This document shows, piece after piece, positions 26,776 through 38,124 of a DNA stretch of 64,000 bases (positions are counted from its first letter, which is position 1; each line of letters opens with the position of its first letter). Under the pieces are notes generated by a model, which was given only the letters and a program-made list of their open reading frames with translations, made no database searches and had not been told where the DNA came from. Both the position numbers and the translations under genes were made by a program. Location: contig JAYGXS010000004.1 of the NCBI GenBank assembly GCA_036362985.1, positions 6,714,277-6,778,276 on the forward strand. The letters run 5' to 3'. The DNA is from Ligula intestinalis. Lineage: Eukaryota; Platyhelminthes; Cestoda; Diphyllobothriidea; Diphyllobothriidae.

Positions 26776-27420
26776 TAGCCCGAAATTAGGGATGCTTTTT
26801 AATGAACTCCTATGAAGGACATCTGTAAAGTCAATTAAACCTGTATAAAGCAGTGTTTGGTATCCTGACGGCGCGAAGCTCAGAGAACAGCGGTCGAAAA
26901 ACGAGATTTATAGAGGCCGATATAAGGGGAGCAAGGTTCCTAAAGCTGTTATTATATATATCAGGACGGTCAAGTATTGATGGTCACAGTCCAAACGGAT
27001 AGATTCCCTTAAAAAGCAGATAAATGCTGGAAAGCAAACATTTGGGAGATAACAGTTTAATCCCCTTAACACGAAAAGTGGCAGTATTTGTGCTTCAAAT
27101 CCTAACATAGTTGAGAATATTGAAGCTCCACAGTGTGGTCCAACAACAGTGGTGGGGAAAGCAATTTTCTTTGCAGGGCCCTCTGACCAGCCCATTGTGC
27201 CAAGGAGTCAGCTAGTGAATTGTGAGTATTATAAAGAGGAGATCCTAAGGTATAAAATTATGAAAAAATCGCGTAAACAGGTCGCGAAATTTGAAAATAA
27301 ACTTGTTTTGAGCATGCCAATTATTATTTTTACGCAGGAGGAGGTGGAAGCTCGTACAGCTCTGGAGACTTAGAGGTTTTTCCAGCGAAAATTCCCCATC
27401 TCTGCCAGAGAAGATTCCTG
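26776..27420. other. Unassigned spacer
   Basis: No recognised feature. Short frames on both strands overlap here and carry no motif. Confidence 0.5.
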
Positions 27421-27892
27421 GGCAAAAGTAGCTTATACTCTTAGTCCCAGCATTAAGTCCTGCAAAAACGGTGGTTATACAGTTTGTGGGGTGGAAAAAT
27501 AGGAAAGGATAGGCAGAGGAGGCAATTTTTATAAGTAAGTTTAAAGTGAAAAAATTTTACTCGAAGTTGCTTTTCGCTGCCGCTGGAAGCAGTTTGTTTC
27601 GCATGTTAATTTGAGGTGTGCGCGGTGCTTTTCACCGCTGACTATACTAATCTAACACTGGAATGGTAACTTGGATCCCAGGTAAATTGAAATGGACGAT
27701 CTCCTAACCAACATTTCAATTTTTTGGGAAATTGAAGAAACCTGCAATTTAATAATCGGGGTTTTCCACAATCAATTAAATGATAATACAGATAAGGAAA
27801 ATCTAGAGGTATAAATCAAAAACACTTCTATAGACAGAAAAACATGCTGTTTGTAGGGATTAATGTGTGTAGCTACATAAGCTGCTTTTGCC
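27421..27892 (-). mobile_element. MITE-like DNA transposon, copy 4 (internally deleted)
   Basis: Reverse-oriented copy of the family at 14.2, 35.3, 38.1 and 52.3 kb. It begins GGCAAAAGTAGCTTAT and ends AAGCTGCTTTTGCC. AAAACGGTGGTTAT is at the left, but the matching motif near the right end is gone, so about 80-90 bases are missing relative to other copies. Flanking octamers GATTCCTG (27413-27420) and GTTTTCTG (27893-27900) agree at 6 of 8 positions. Confidence 0.85.
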
Positions 27893-28749
27893 GTTTTCTG
27901 AATTCAATCCAAATTAAAACCAACTGTCACTTCTTGGTAATATGTTTGTCGAAAAACTGACGGCTTCTACTAGTGTTGCCGGATTGGACAGATCAGTGCT
28001 AGACGCCAGTAAAAAGATACCCTTGGAGACCGTTTAGAATTTAATTCATTCACTACCAAGTGTGATATAAGCTGTTGTAAGGGCCCAAGGGAAAGTTCCT
28101 GTAAATTAAATTTATGATTTAAGACACTAAAAGTGAGGGATAAGGGTGCAAAGATTTTCGGGACACCACTTATGTTCTACTGAAGAGGATGAATTTTTTA
28201 TACTTTCAGCTAAAAAATAACCAGATCCTATCTCAGTCAACTTTTTGAAAAGGTTAAATGCTTGAAACATGCCTTCGAGTTATAGGTTGTGAATGCTCTT
28301 TTGCGAGGCATGTGTGAATATGGTCAAGCATGCGAACGAAATATCAAAGTTGCCTTTAATGGATAGACCGATTTTATTTCTACTGTTTTTGAGAGCCAGC
28401 GATCATTATTTCGTTTTGGGCAGGCAAATATTTGAGTTAGGTATTGCCTGTGTTTTCTGAATTAACTAACTCAGATTTCCCATTGGATAACCATCTAGTG
28501 GTTTCAAACAACTCGTGGGAGGAAAGCCACAGCTCAGACACTATCTACCTCACTAAGCATTTATTTGCCCTAGTGTTAGCACAGGTACTATGTAGGTACC
28601 CAGACAAGCATGTTTTGATGATTTTTTGCCGGTTTTTGGGGGTTTTGGCTCAGCAGTGGCACCACCAGCGTTCTCCGTGTCTTTTCTGATATACAATTTC
28701 CAAACATAGCCTACTTGGTTTAATGCTCGAGGCAATTAAAGTAAGAATT
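27893..28749. other. Unassigned spacer
   Basis: No recognised feature between MITE copy 4 and the second copy of the 26-30 kb repeat. The plus frame at 28444-28689 has no motif. Confidence 0.5.
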
Positions 28750-29035
28750 TGTCCCAAAGCAAGCCTGTTACACTTTCCTCCTCCGTGTGAATGTTTGATC
28801 GTCAAATTCACACCCAGATAGGTTGCGTTGCGTTCGGTTTTGCAACCGCTCACTCAATTGTGCAAATTATGCAGGACCAGGTTGACAAGTGCTAGCATGG
28901 CAGTTGGCTACCTACATTTGGCCAGAATGCGTGAACTAGGATTGGTGGGCAGGTGCGCCTTAGTGGTGGTTAAACGAGTTCAACAGAATGGCTTGACTCA
29001 AGTGTCACTTTGCCGATCCACCGCGTTCATAACCA
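28750..29035 (+). repeat. 26-30 kb repeat family, copy 2
   Basis: Shares TCACACCCAGATAGGTTG, the CGCTCACTCAATTGTGC block and CAACAGAATGGCTTGACT with copies 1 and 3. It loses similarity after CCACCGCGTTCATAACC, where the non-LTR RT remnant begins. The other two copies continue past this point with GTAGCAAATAGCA. Confidence 0.7.
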
Positions 29036-29800
29036 CAACAGACGTTCACGCTTCCTCGCTTCCACACTACCGAAACTTGCAGAACGAGTTGCCTTGGACC
29101 TAATCACACTGTTCTTCTTGCATTTTTACGATCGCCAGCATGTTTCATATAAGACCAGGCGTCGTACGTCGGACGCTGCAGCTCTCGTAGTCCATTCTGC
29201 TCTTTACGATTTAGGTAGGCGTTGTCGTACGTATGCATGTGCATTAAACGACTGCTCCTCAAGCATTTATAATATCCCACGCCATATCCTCCTTAATAAA
29301 ACGTCTGCATGCGGCGTTCTCTGATGAACCGTATCTTGGCTTGAGTTCTCTTTCACTTGCCACGTTCAATTCTTCCACTGTGACAAGCGAAAATCAACGG
29401 CCCTTCCAAACAACTATGGAGTTCTTTAAGAACCTATTTTATTGCATATCCCCCTTTTCTCCCTTACTGACGAACCACAATCGCCAAATGTTTGTTTGTA
29501 TCTAAAATATGTTGACGATGTGGTTGTTGGTCCTCCTCTCAAACGTCAGACATAGCTTCAGGTTCTACAAGATGGCCTGGGTCATGTCTCAAAATTAGTG
29601 TTAACAAATTGTTTTCTAATGAATAACTAGAAGTCCATCCAGTATGTTTTCCGATTGTGGCCCTCTCCTTATCCTGAATACTAAAACATCTCGCCTACTG
29701 AGGTGTCCTCTTTCCGCAACCTGATGTTACTTTGCCATCGAATCTTACATTTGGCGTTCATATTGCAACCCTTTATTCAGAACTTACATGACAGCCCCCG
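29036..29800 (+). pseudogene. Non-LTR retrotransposon RT remnant (jockey/CR1-like)
   Basis: Translation in shifting frames gives LPKLAERVALDLITLF, KTRRRTSDAAALVVHSAL, then CALNDCSSSIYNIPRHILL (a decayed motif-A region) and KYVDDVVV with the YVDD codons at 29508-29519. The nucleotide sequence aligns along its length with the fuller element at 46.5-47.5 kb, where the same landmarks recur. The RT N-terminus, the endonuclease and the 3' tail are absent or unreadable. It is useful as the uninterrupted counterpart of the SINE insertion site at 46.9 kb. Confidence 0.75.
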
Positions 29801-29824
29801 TGCAGATGTCAGTAGCGGTTCTTT

Positions 29825-30235
29825 GTCAGTGATGGCTAGTTATCGAGTCATTGATTGCACGGGCGCAATATTCGCACGCCACCGCAAAACGCAACTCTCT
29901 CTCTCTAACTCTGCATTTTCATCAGGAAAGCCTGTTACATTTCGCTCCTTCGAGTGAATTTTCTGTCTTCAAAGTCACACCCAGACAGGTTTTGTTGTGT
30001 TCGGTTGTGCAAGCGCTCACTCAATTGTGTATACTGCGCCGGAGCAGGTTGGTGAGTCCAAGCATTACAGTTTTTCTCCTGCCTTTGGCCAGAATGCGGA
30101 AAAATGCTCCTTCTTTGTGGTAGAAAGAGTGCAACAGAACGGCTTTACTTTAATGTCACTTTGCCGATACACCGCGTTCATGACCGTAGCAAATAGCACC
30201 GGTTTTCACAAACGTTGTTCTTAAACTAGTCGTAG
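29825..30235 (+). repeat. 26-30 kb repeat family, copy 3
   Basis: Closest to copy 1: both have a GAGTCATTG/GAGTCATCG upstream block, CATCAGGAAA, the TGTTCGGTTGTGCAA and GCCGGAGCAGGTTGGTGA blocks, and the ending GACCGTAGCAAATAGCA. Copies 2 and 3 bracket the RT remnant at 29.0-29.8 kb, which suggests either insertion or a shared element origin. Confidence 0.7.
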
Positions 30236-30649
30236 AGTGGCCCAAATCTATTGGACACCTTTTTGGAAGAAGAGTTCCATCCGTCAAACCTAGAAAGGGT
30301 GTTAGTTGGGAGTGTTTAAAGATGGCAAAAACAGAAAGATTTATTGAATTTATAAAATTCAAGAAAGCTCTTTATTTGTTGCCTCTCACTGCGTTGTAAG
30401 AGTAAAGATTGAGTAAATACGAAATTGAATTGGTACAGAAATGTCAAAGCGCACGTTCACTTAGGTCAATTAACATGGTTATTGAGTTAAAACAATATGA
30501 AAGGAAAACGACGAAAAAGGCGTTAAGGCAAAAAGATGAGCATGAGACTGTTTGTATCAGAGAGGCGAATGAAACCAAAATTTTAGGGTGCCCACATGAT
30601 CCAACTGTTTGCATAATTCAGGATTTTACCGCCTTATATAGACGGCCTG
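30236..30649. other. Unassigned spacer
   Basis: No recognised feature. A plus frame of about 100 codons at 30409-30714 runs antisense into the adjacent PLE remnant and has no domain signal. Confidence 0.5.
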
Positions 30650-31330
30650 CAGGTAGTGCAACGTTCGAGTTCTTCGTTCTGGAACAAATACTTTACAGAA
30701 TGACCCGTATCTAGTAAGTGTTCTGTAATGGAAGACTAAGGTGTTCTATTTTCCTGTTTGAATAGCCAACTAGGCAAGCGCTCCTTTGCTCTGGCTGCCA
30801 AATGCCTTTGCGTTTGGCCTATGTACCTGCATCCCCAAGTGCATGTAAATTCCTAAACACAATTGGAAGTGGCATGCCACGGTAAGGTATCCTTAGCACA
30901 AGGAGTCAGTAAGGGCTTAGCTGGAGAGCAAACTGTTAGTTCAGCAGCATAATATGTTCTTTCGTGGGCGTTGAGAAGAAGTATCTTGATGTGTTCAAGA
31001 TATCATCACTCTTAAAAGGGGCTTACTATACACAGGCTTTGTTGCAAATAGTAGCAAGTAGTGGTCATCAGTAAAGAAGCTATTGCATTTTGAAGAGAAA
31101 GATTAAAACGCTATTCAGAGAAGATTCACAGGTGTAATGCGAAAACACAGTTGCTGCATCGAGAGCGGTAACCCAAATAGCAGTGGAGGAAAGGTCACCA
31201 CAGCGCTATGGATGACAGCCCACTTGAATTTATTTTGAAGCTTATTGACCGGATGGTCGTAAATTGCCGAAAATTAGTTTGTCAAAGTAGGTCGACTACA
31301 GAATTCCAAAATTTTATCTAACTCACTTCG
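30650..31330 (-). pseudogene. Penelope-like element fragment, second subfamily
   Basis: On the minus strand the GIY-YIG part (about 30660-30930) reads SNCV, a stop, EFTCTWGCRYIGQTQRHLAA, then KERLPSWLFKQENRTP and SSITEHLLDTGHS. It is a close relative of the plus-strand piece at 17.7 kb but keeps the Y-I-G residues that the other lost. Upstream on the same strand (to about 31330) there is a GNLRPSG-like segment and further degraded sequence probably belonging to the RT end or linker. In-frame stops are present. Confidence 0.75.
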
Positions 31331-32190
31331 CACCTCGCGCAGGCAACAGACCGAAAAATATGAAAACATAGTGTAGCCCAGTGCGGATGATGTTCAACCT
31401 GTAAGGTGCGTGGCCCACGCTGTGGGGAAAAAAGTTCGATTTTAGGTTCCTTAGTATCGTATTCGCCATTTCAATGTTGATTCCTATTGTTCATGTCAAT
31501 TCGTTCACAGCAGGACTTATCGCCTACTGCCATATTCGGTTTCCAATTTGTCGATGGGTTTTTAGCAAGTGATTATGCAGATGCCAGTTTATTTTTTTGG
31601 GTAATAAAATGCCTTTCGAAGACTTCCTTCGCTACTTTTGATGCACTTGTTCTAGCAAGCAAAGTAGTGGCTTTTCCCGTTATCCTTGTATTTGCAGGCA
31701 ATAATAGCTTTTATCGGGGCTCAAGGAATGAAACCCAAGGCGGGGTGGAACAAATGACTTTCAGACGTTCGGAAACAGTCAGCCGCCTTGTCATTCCACT
31801 TGGAGTTTGAGTTGCATGCAGGCCGAAAGTAATTATCAGGCGCCGGGTCACGAACTCGAAAGACCCATTGCCACGGCAGGAAACAGTTGGGGTCGTTTAC
31901 CGGATTTCGTGCGATAACGGACAAAGTAACTGCGTTGGAGCAGCAGGAGATTACTCCGGCCGCATATGGCCGAACACACATTCGCGGTGAGGAGGAACGA
32001 TGCTTACGCCAAGGTTGCAGATCACTCGGTGAGGTCCAGCAATATTATGGAGTTTAAAAAAGTTCAAATGGCAGGAGTTTCATTGGTAGCGCACATATTT
32101 TCTTATTTATATTAAAATGCCTATTCCATGGCTTCCCGTAAGACAGAAACCTGGGGTATTTTACATGCGATATCACTATCCAGACCTAAC
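31331..32190. other. Unassigned spacer
   Basis: No recognised gene. A plus frame at 31487-31810 (about 107 codons) and a minus frame at 31721-31981 overlap; neither shows a family motif. Confidence 0.45.
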
Positions 32191-32194
32191 ACTA

Positions 32195-32419
32195 TACCTT
32201 ACCCTTACCCTAAAACTTACCCTTACTCTTACTCATACCCTAACCTTAACCATAACCCTTACCCTTACCTTAAACCTTACCCTAAAACTTACACTAACCC
32301 TTACCCGAACTCTAAACAAATCCCTTATGTCAACCATAAACCTAACCCTTACCCTAAACCTTACCCTAACCATAACCCTTATCCCAACCCTAGCCATAAA
32401 ACTAACCCTTACTCTAACA
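32195..32419 (+). repeat. Interstitial telomere-like repeat tract
   Basis: About 225 bases made of roughly 37 hexamer-like units, mostly CCCTTA, CCCTAA, CCTTAA, CCATAA and ACCTTA. This is the C-rich strand of a degenerate TTAGGG-type array. Seven-base units and substitutions are scattered throughout, so it is old. It gives spurious long frames (Leu-Thr or Asn-Pro-Tyr repeats) that are not genes. Unique sequence lies on both sides, so it is internal and not a chromosome end in this window. Confidence 0.9.
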
Positions 32420-32429
32420 GAAATTAATG

Positions 32430-32892
32430 GTTTAGTCATTTAAATATCAATAAGAATATATTTGGTCTACCAAGGAAACTCCTGCCGTCCAAATCCCCGG
32501 AAAAGCTGACAACCATGTGTGCTTCAAGCTTTTTGAGTCCTGGTTCTAAGGCTGACAGTCACTCAACAAGAACAATAATTGCCCTACTCATATTCCCTAC
32601 TGAGCGTTTGTCTGAACAGCAGAACCTGCCACATGGAAATGGCCAAATCCAGGAATAACTCCGATAACAGCAAACATAAGAAGAGCGTAATTATCAAGCC
32701 TACATATATCAAGTACGAAACTGTGGCAAAAAATGACTCGAGAGGGGACCGCAAAGCCACCATCGAACCGGTTACAACACAATCGGTTGATCCGACTCGC
32801 AAAAGCATTATCGTAGGATGGGCACATCCTGAGGAACAGATCGGCGCAAACGCGAATAATATATACCCCCGATCTATAGCCGGCTAGACTCC
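32430..32892. other. Unassigned spacer
   Basis: Overlapping frames of about 100 codons occur on both strands at 32579-32908, but no domain is recognised in either. I do not call a gene. Confidence 0.4.
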
Positions 32893-33075
32893 GAGCTCGA
32901 TGGCTCAATGGTTAAGACATCTGCCCCTGACCGGCGAGGCGTGAGTTCGAAACTCGGGTGGGGTGGCAATTTCAGCTGCACACCAGAGTTGGCTGCCCAT
33001 GGTTGATGAGGGCCAATAGCCCGAAATAGCTATATCGCGGTTGTCAGTGTCTGCCGGAATGCTCCTATTCTGGAA
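32893..33075 (+). repeat. tRNA-derived SINE-like unit
   Basis: A-box-like TGGCTCAATGG (about 32901-32911) and B-box-like GAGTTCGAAACTC lie at tRNA spacing, but the acceptor ends do not pair, so it is not a tRNA gene. A body follows with CCATGGTTGATGAGGGCCAA and ATCGCGGTTGTCAGTGTCT. A similar GGCGATGGCTCATG...GCCCATTGCGGTTT tail follows the tRNA-like unit at 56.9 kb. Confidence 0.6.
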
Positions 33076-34772
33076 TTCTTTCACAGCACAATGCATATTT
33101 ATAAAAATTTTGATTCTGTCCTACCTTATAGCATAGGAAATTTGTTCTATAAAAACCTACTCATGAATTAGCCTAAATTAGTGCCTATTTCGCTACATTA
33201 CTTTAAATAAGATGGCAGTTTTACAAACCAAAGCCCTTCTTATTATTAAATCCACTCTGATGATCAAACTAACCTTTCCAGATATATGCTAAACGAGCAA
33301 GTTAAATTCTGCCATGAAAGATGCTTGCAGGACTTGCTATACTGTACCTTATTCGCGTCTATCGTCGAGTTCCACTAGCGGTTAGTGAGCATTCCTCCCC
33401 GAGTTTAAATCGAAGATTCGTTACGGGAGTGTTATCCCTCATATTGAAACAAATGAGTAGAAGAAGCAACCTCCTTTTCCAACAATTTAATTGACACCCA
33501 CTTTTTTCAAATTCCACAGATTTTCTTCGCAGCACTTTGATTTTTGGAATCATTATTAATCCTTGTTAAAGATTACAGTGGATATTCTCGTGGTTTATAT
33601 CCTCTGTCTTATATTTGCACAGAACCTTCCCGTAGATTGAATGACTTATCTAGCGTTTTAGTTTTAATTGAAACCATGATATATTTAGCGTGGTAGGATG
33701 CCTCTCATAAACCACTTATCCATTGCCGCAAACTGACGGTAAATAGCCCTCTTATGGGATAAGCGATAACAACAGGCAGTCTTGCAGAGTATTCCCGCTG
33801 GCGCTTAAAAGTTCAAAGAATCTGCAAGCCAGTCACGTGAGGATTTAGGCGATCCATTGTGCGATGTTTTTTTTTAGACAAACAGGAGGAAAGCCAGACT
33901 CTCGATTACGGTCACACCAGCCGTCCAGTGCGCATAGACCAGCAAAAATGTTCCAAGCCACAAACTGAACTCAAACAAGGGTGTGTAAGGGGAAATGGAA
34001 GTTACGACGTGCGCTCTGCGTTCAGCCAAGTGATAAACATCAGAACATAGGAAGATCCACTTGCTCTTAGTCGGTATGACCAAATGGCTTAAAGGAGAGC
34101 TTTCGGCAACTGCACCACTGTTTAAGGCCAATCGCCATGGTCCCCTCAGTGTACAACATTTCGTGCGCCGATAACAACTGCAACTGTTGCAGCCAGAAGG
34201 AGGGGGGCGAGGGGAGACTGTCTGCATACGGTTTGCCTGGAGTCACGTGGTCTGGCTCAGCGTTTTTCCGTCGTGCGGTGACCGTGTGCGTATTTGGTTG
34301 GGAACTGGGCCAAGCCACATAGGTTTCGTGTGTGCGTGTGTGTAACGCGTCGTAGCAGGCAGGCGGTATGATGTATGGCGTGAGGTATGCCGTTTAATGG
34401 GGTTGGTGTCAGCCTTTTTTCTCACACAAATGGTTTGGCAGCGTGCCACACAAAACACGGAGATTTCGGATATGTGATTCAAGTGTTTTAAGAGCTGTGC
34501 TTGCACTCCATACTGACAAGAAGATGTCGGTTATGAGTCCGGGGCCTTTTTTTCGAACTTCATTGATAAGAATCATAGTTGTTGTGAAATCACGTCTATT
34601 GATCAGAGTGCGGGAATATGCATTGTGTTGCGGCACAATTCAGAGGCCTAGCAATCAGCCAATTGACTCAAAGTATTTATTCAGAATGCGTGGGGCCCAA
34701 AACCCCGATGTTAGGATGCTGAAAACGCAGAAATGGGAAGCAGACGGGAGAGTTCCAAGAGGTTGACGATAT
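33076..34772. other. Unassigned stretch
   Basis: No gene recognised. 33850-34770 is GC-richer with several overlapping frames of 60-117 codons on both strands and no consistent motif. Confidence 0.45.
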
Positions 34773-35329
34773 GATGGTTTCCAAATCACGAGACAAGGGA
34801 GACGGAGCAGTACAGCCTTAAATTCGTGCAACACGCCGACATAATCGAAAGATAGATCCTCTTGCGCTAATCAGCACTGAGTGCGTTTGTAATGCCGATT
34901 ATAGTGTAGTCTTCATGGAAGTCATTTCAGTCAAGATACGATGCCGGCTTCTCAATGAACTTCTTTTTGACCGCTAAGAAAATGCTTGCACTATAAAAAG
35001 TGGCTACGTAAGTAGTATTCGTTTTATCATTGATTTGGACTTCCTTTATAAATTAAAATATATTTTGTAGGAAACATAAACAAAAGGTTGTTTCTTACAT
35101 ATGTTTGGTAGGAAATTGCGCCTTCTTTATATTGAATACTTTAGGTTTTAAAAAGTTTCCAATTACGAGCATTTCTCTTCGATTATATGGTGTTTATTCG
35201 TTATACATGGTATCCGTCAAATTATTAACGTTGCCCAAAACGTAAACAGTAAGTTCCACGTCTGTTACGATATTTTGTGAAAACGAAATGGCTTCTTCCT
35301 TAGACCGCAGGCGAAAAAGTACTTTATCT

Positions 35330-35894
35330 GGCAACAGAAGAGTATGTAGCCCCACTTATTAATTCCTTAAAACTGAATGTCTTCCTACGAAAACGGTGGT
35401 TTTGAGCGGAAAATAAGGACACGATGTGGAATACACTTTAATAAATGCGAAATGCATTTTATTTTACTGTATTTAGAAGTTTTATTGACTTATATCTGTA
35501 GATTTTCCTTATTTGTATTATCATTCATTTTATTGCGGAAAAACCCGATTATTTAATTGCAGATTTCTTAAATTTCCCGAAAAATTGAAATGGTGCTTAG
35601 AAGGTCGTCTACTTCAACTAACCTGTGGTCTAACTTACCGTTCTGGAGTTAGATTAGTATAGTCCGCAGCGCAAAGCGCCGCGAACACCTCCAATTTACA
35701 TGCGGAACAATCTGCTCCCAGCAGGCGCTGAAAGCCATTTCGACTACATTTTTTTACTTTACACTGACTTATAAAACGTTTCTTCTCTGCCTATCCTATT
35801 TCCCCACCCCAAAAAATTCTATAACCACCGTTTTTGCAAGACGAAATGTTGGGAGTAAGGATATATGAATGAGGCAAGGTAAGCTTCTGTTGCC
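35330..35894 (+). mobile_element. MITE-like DNA transposon, copy 2 (nested in fold-back B)
   Basis: Ends GGCAACAGAAG and CTTCTGTTGCC, with AAAACGGTGGTT near the left and AACCACCGTTTTTGCA near the right. Flanking octamers CTTTATCT (35322-35329) and CTTTTTCT (35895-35902) differ at one base, the clearest target duplication of the five copies together with copy 3. It is inserted in the centre of a fold-back element, so it is younger than that element. Confidence 0.9.
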
Positions 35895-36008
35895 CTTTTT
35901 CTTATACAAGATGTACGCAGCCTGCAGTTTTTCAAGCTTGAATTCGAGTACAGCAGTCAGTAGTCTTAAAAATTATCGGGCAATTAAGAAACTTTTTCGA
36001 AAACAGAA

Positions 36009-36353
36009 AGATAAATATTCCTTACGTCATCCCCGGAAGAGGAAGAAGAGACGACGATTCCTGAGACCAAAGAATGTTCAGGCTGACGTTATAAAAGCTC
36101 TCTCGCTTTCATCGTCAGAGCAAGGTGTCTGTATTCCTGTGTGCGTCAAATAAATGTAAAAATCGATCGGCGCAATCGACTGACGCATGGGTGAATGGTC
36201 GTTCACATCTATCAGACGCACACAGGAATACAGACACCTTGCTCTGACGATGAAAGCCAGAGAGCTTTTGAAACGTCAGCCTGAATATACTTTGGTCTCA
36301 GGAATCGTCTTCTCTTCGTCCTCTTCTGGGGATGACGTAAAGAATATTTTATC
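36009..36353. repeat. Hairpin element nested in fold-back B
   Basis: Two arms of about 145 bases (36009-36152 and, inverted, 36208-36353) around a spacer of about 55 bases. The arms are nearly identical and carry CGATTCCTGAGACCAAAG, CAGGCTGACGTT and CATCGTCAGAGCAAGGTGTC. The ...CTCTCTCGCTTTCATCGTCAGAG part resembles the GAACTCTTTCAGGAGTCCATCGTCAGA terminal repeat of the PLE at 49.2 kb and a block near 44.70 kb. It may be a pair of PLE terminal repeats in inverted orientation with the body lost. Confidence 0.75.
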
Positions 36354-36728
36354 TGGACCTCGAATTTTCTCGCATATTAGAGAGATACATTTTTATTTAG
36401 TTACAAATCTAAAGAAGACGTAATTTTCTCCCAGACGGGTACAAGAAATATCTCTTCCGCTTACGTTTTCCATGAAATAAATGGGAATTTATAAAAGCAT
36501 TCAGAATCAATGATATAAGTGCAAACTTCTTACGTAGCCACTTTTTACATCGCATACTTTTTGTTACCGGTCAGAAGAAAGTTCGATAAAAAGCAGGCAT
36601 CCTATCGTGACTGAAATGACTTTAAAATAGACTACCCAATACTCAGTATTGCAAAATTTCTCAATGTAGCTTAGCGAAAGAGTATCAATCTTTCGCATAT
36701 GTCAGCATTTTACACGACTTTTTGGCCA

Positions 36729-38124
36729 ATAACATGCGGATGCTCATACACGAACGCCCACTGCTGTAAATGCGCTAGCCTGCCTACGCCAATCCAGTTT
36801 GGCCGATCATCTCCTTGTAGCTGACTTGCACATGACCTCACAGTGATTGTCACCCAATCATACTACGGATGCCGGCTTTCTCACGGCCGGTCTTGTATTT
36901 GTCCGACAGTCTACTTCCTCAAACCTATTATTCACTACTTACAGTAGGTCGCGTAACATATGAAATCCAAGAATTTTCAGAATTAACTCCATGTTACTTA
37001 AATGCACTCTGAACTACGGCTCCCAAAGTCTTGCAGCAATAAATTAAAGGTGGCTCTTCAAAATAGGACATACTGCGATTTATCAGGGAAAATAACATTG
37101 ATTAGAAATACCAGCTATTTAGCAAAAATGGAAATTCTGTCCATTCTGTACATTCATCGATACACTTATGTTTTAAATGTAGAAGAATCCTTTTCTTGCG
37201 AAAAAGTTTAATTCATTATAAGTAACTGTTTTTGTAAAATTTTCGAGTGCATATGCTTCCATATTTTGTGCAGTGTAATCTATGGCTGTTACCAAACAGC
37301 CCAGAGTTCAAGCATATATTCCAACATGGTTTCGCGAGAGCTGCTAGTAGTTCCTCCCGTTTAAACATTGCTTGAGCCACTTTGGACTGAGGAAACCAGA
37401 CTCTTGCTTGATTACACCGTAAGCTCTAGTGCGGATATGCTAGTCAGGGACTAATAAATGTTAATGGAATTATCTGGTGTTATCGTAAACGCGCTTTTTT
37501 GTATAACCAGACACATTTCCTTCCACCGCATGCCTTTTAAATTATTTTGGGATTTTGATTATGACTAGGTTCAGATCTTTCTCGCTTTGGTAATTAACAC
37601 GTAACAATTAGACTGACTTCAATCGATTGGCCAGAAATAGGCAGTATATTCTACCTGCTTACCTAGACCCTCACAATAACCTATTCCTTGAAAGATGTTG
37701 CTTAAATCACGAGTTAATGAACATTCTTTCTTAGGCAGCTGTCTGGATGGTTCATGCTTTTAGAATCACCTAAACGTACAAATTCATACCTGAAAAAATG
37801 AATGTCCGCAACGATAGTCGAAAATAGAGAAGTCCAAGATTAATTTAAAACCTTTCTATAACAGGCTACCCCTTGAAAAAGCACTTTACTTACATTTTCG
37901 GCGTCAAATGTCTGCTTACTTTATTTTTTGGAGATTAATTCAAAGCCAATGTGGTTAATTGTGGTCATTTTCTAGCGTTCGTAACAAAAGGGAACACACT
38001 TACTGCGGAAAATGAAAGTACTAACTTTTCTGTAAATGAATGCAGGTGTTTCACCGATCTAGTCAAGGAACAATTAAGTTCCGCTTTGCTGTGTTTACCG
38101 GAGCAGTTTTCAGTATATCTGTTT
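36729..38124. other. Unassigned stretch
   Basis: No recognised feature. The segment around 37380-37450 faintly resembles 33885-33950, too weakly to call. Confidence 0.45.

Larger units (their letters stand above)
34773..36728. repeat. Fold-back element, copy B, broken by nested insertions
   Basis: Arms at about 34773-35160 and 36390-36728 (inverted) match those of copy A at 11 kb. The centre is also shared but inverted relative to A: 35155-35290 and 35935-36005 together match the A centre, including the TTGAATTCGAGTA block. The sequence between is MITE copy 2, and a separate hairpin lies at 36009-36353. Removing the two insertions leaves about 1 kb, the size of copy A. The left arm still reads ADYSVVFMEVISV and the right arm TEYWVVYFKVISV, corresponding to DYxVVYSEVI in copy A. 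Confidence 0.85.

Noticed and set aside
31487..31981. Overlapping frames of 107 (plus) and 86 (minus) codons as possible genes
   Set aside because: No domain, start context or neighbour support, and they overlap each other.
32117..32443. Open frames of about 100 codons on both strands (Leu-Thr and Asn-Pro-Tyr repeats)
   Set aside because: They are produced by translating the telomere-like hexamer array and have no independent coding evidence.
36009..36353. Hairpin as a CRISPR or microRNA-type locus
   Set aside because: There are only two long arms, no repeat-spacer array, and the sequence resembles PLE termini.
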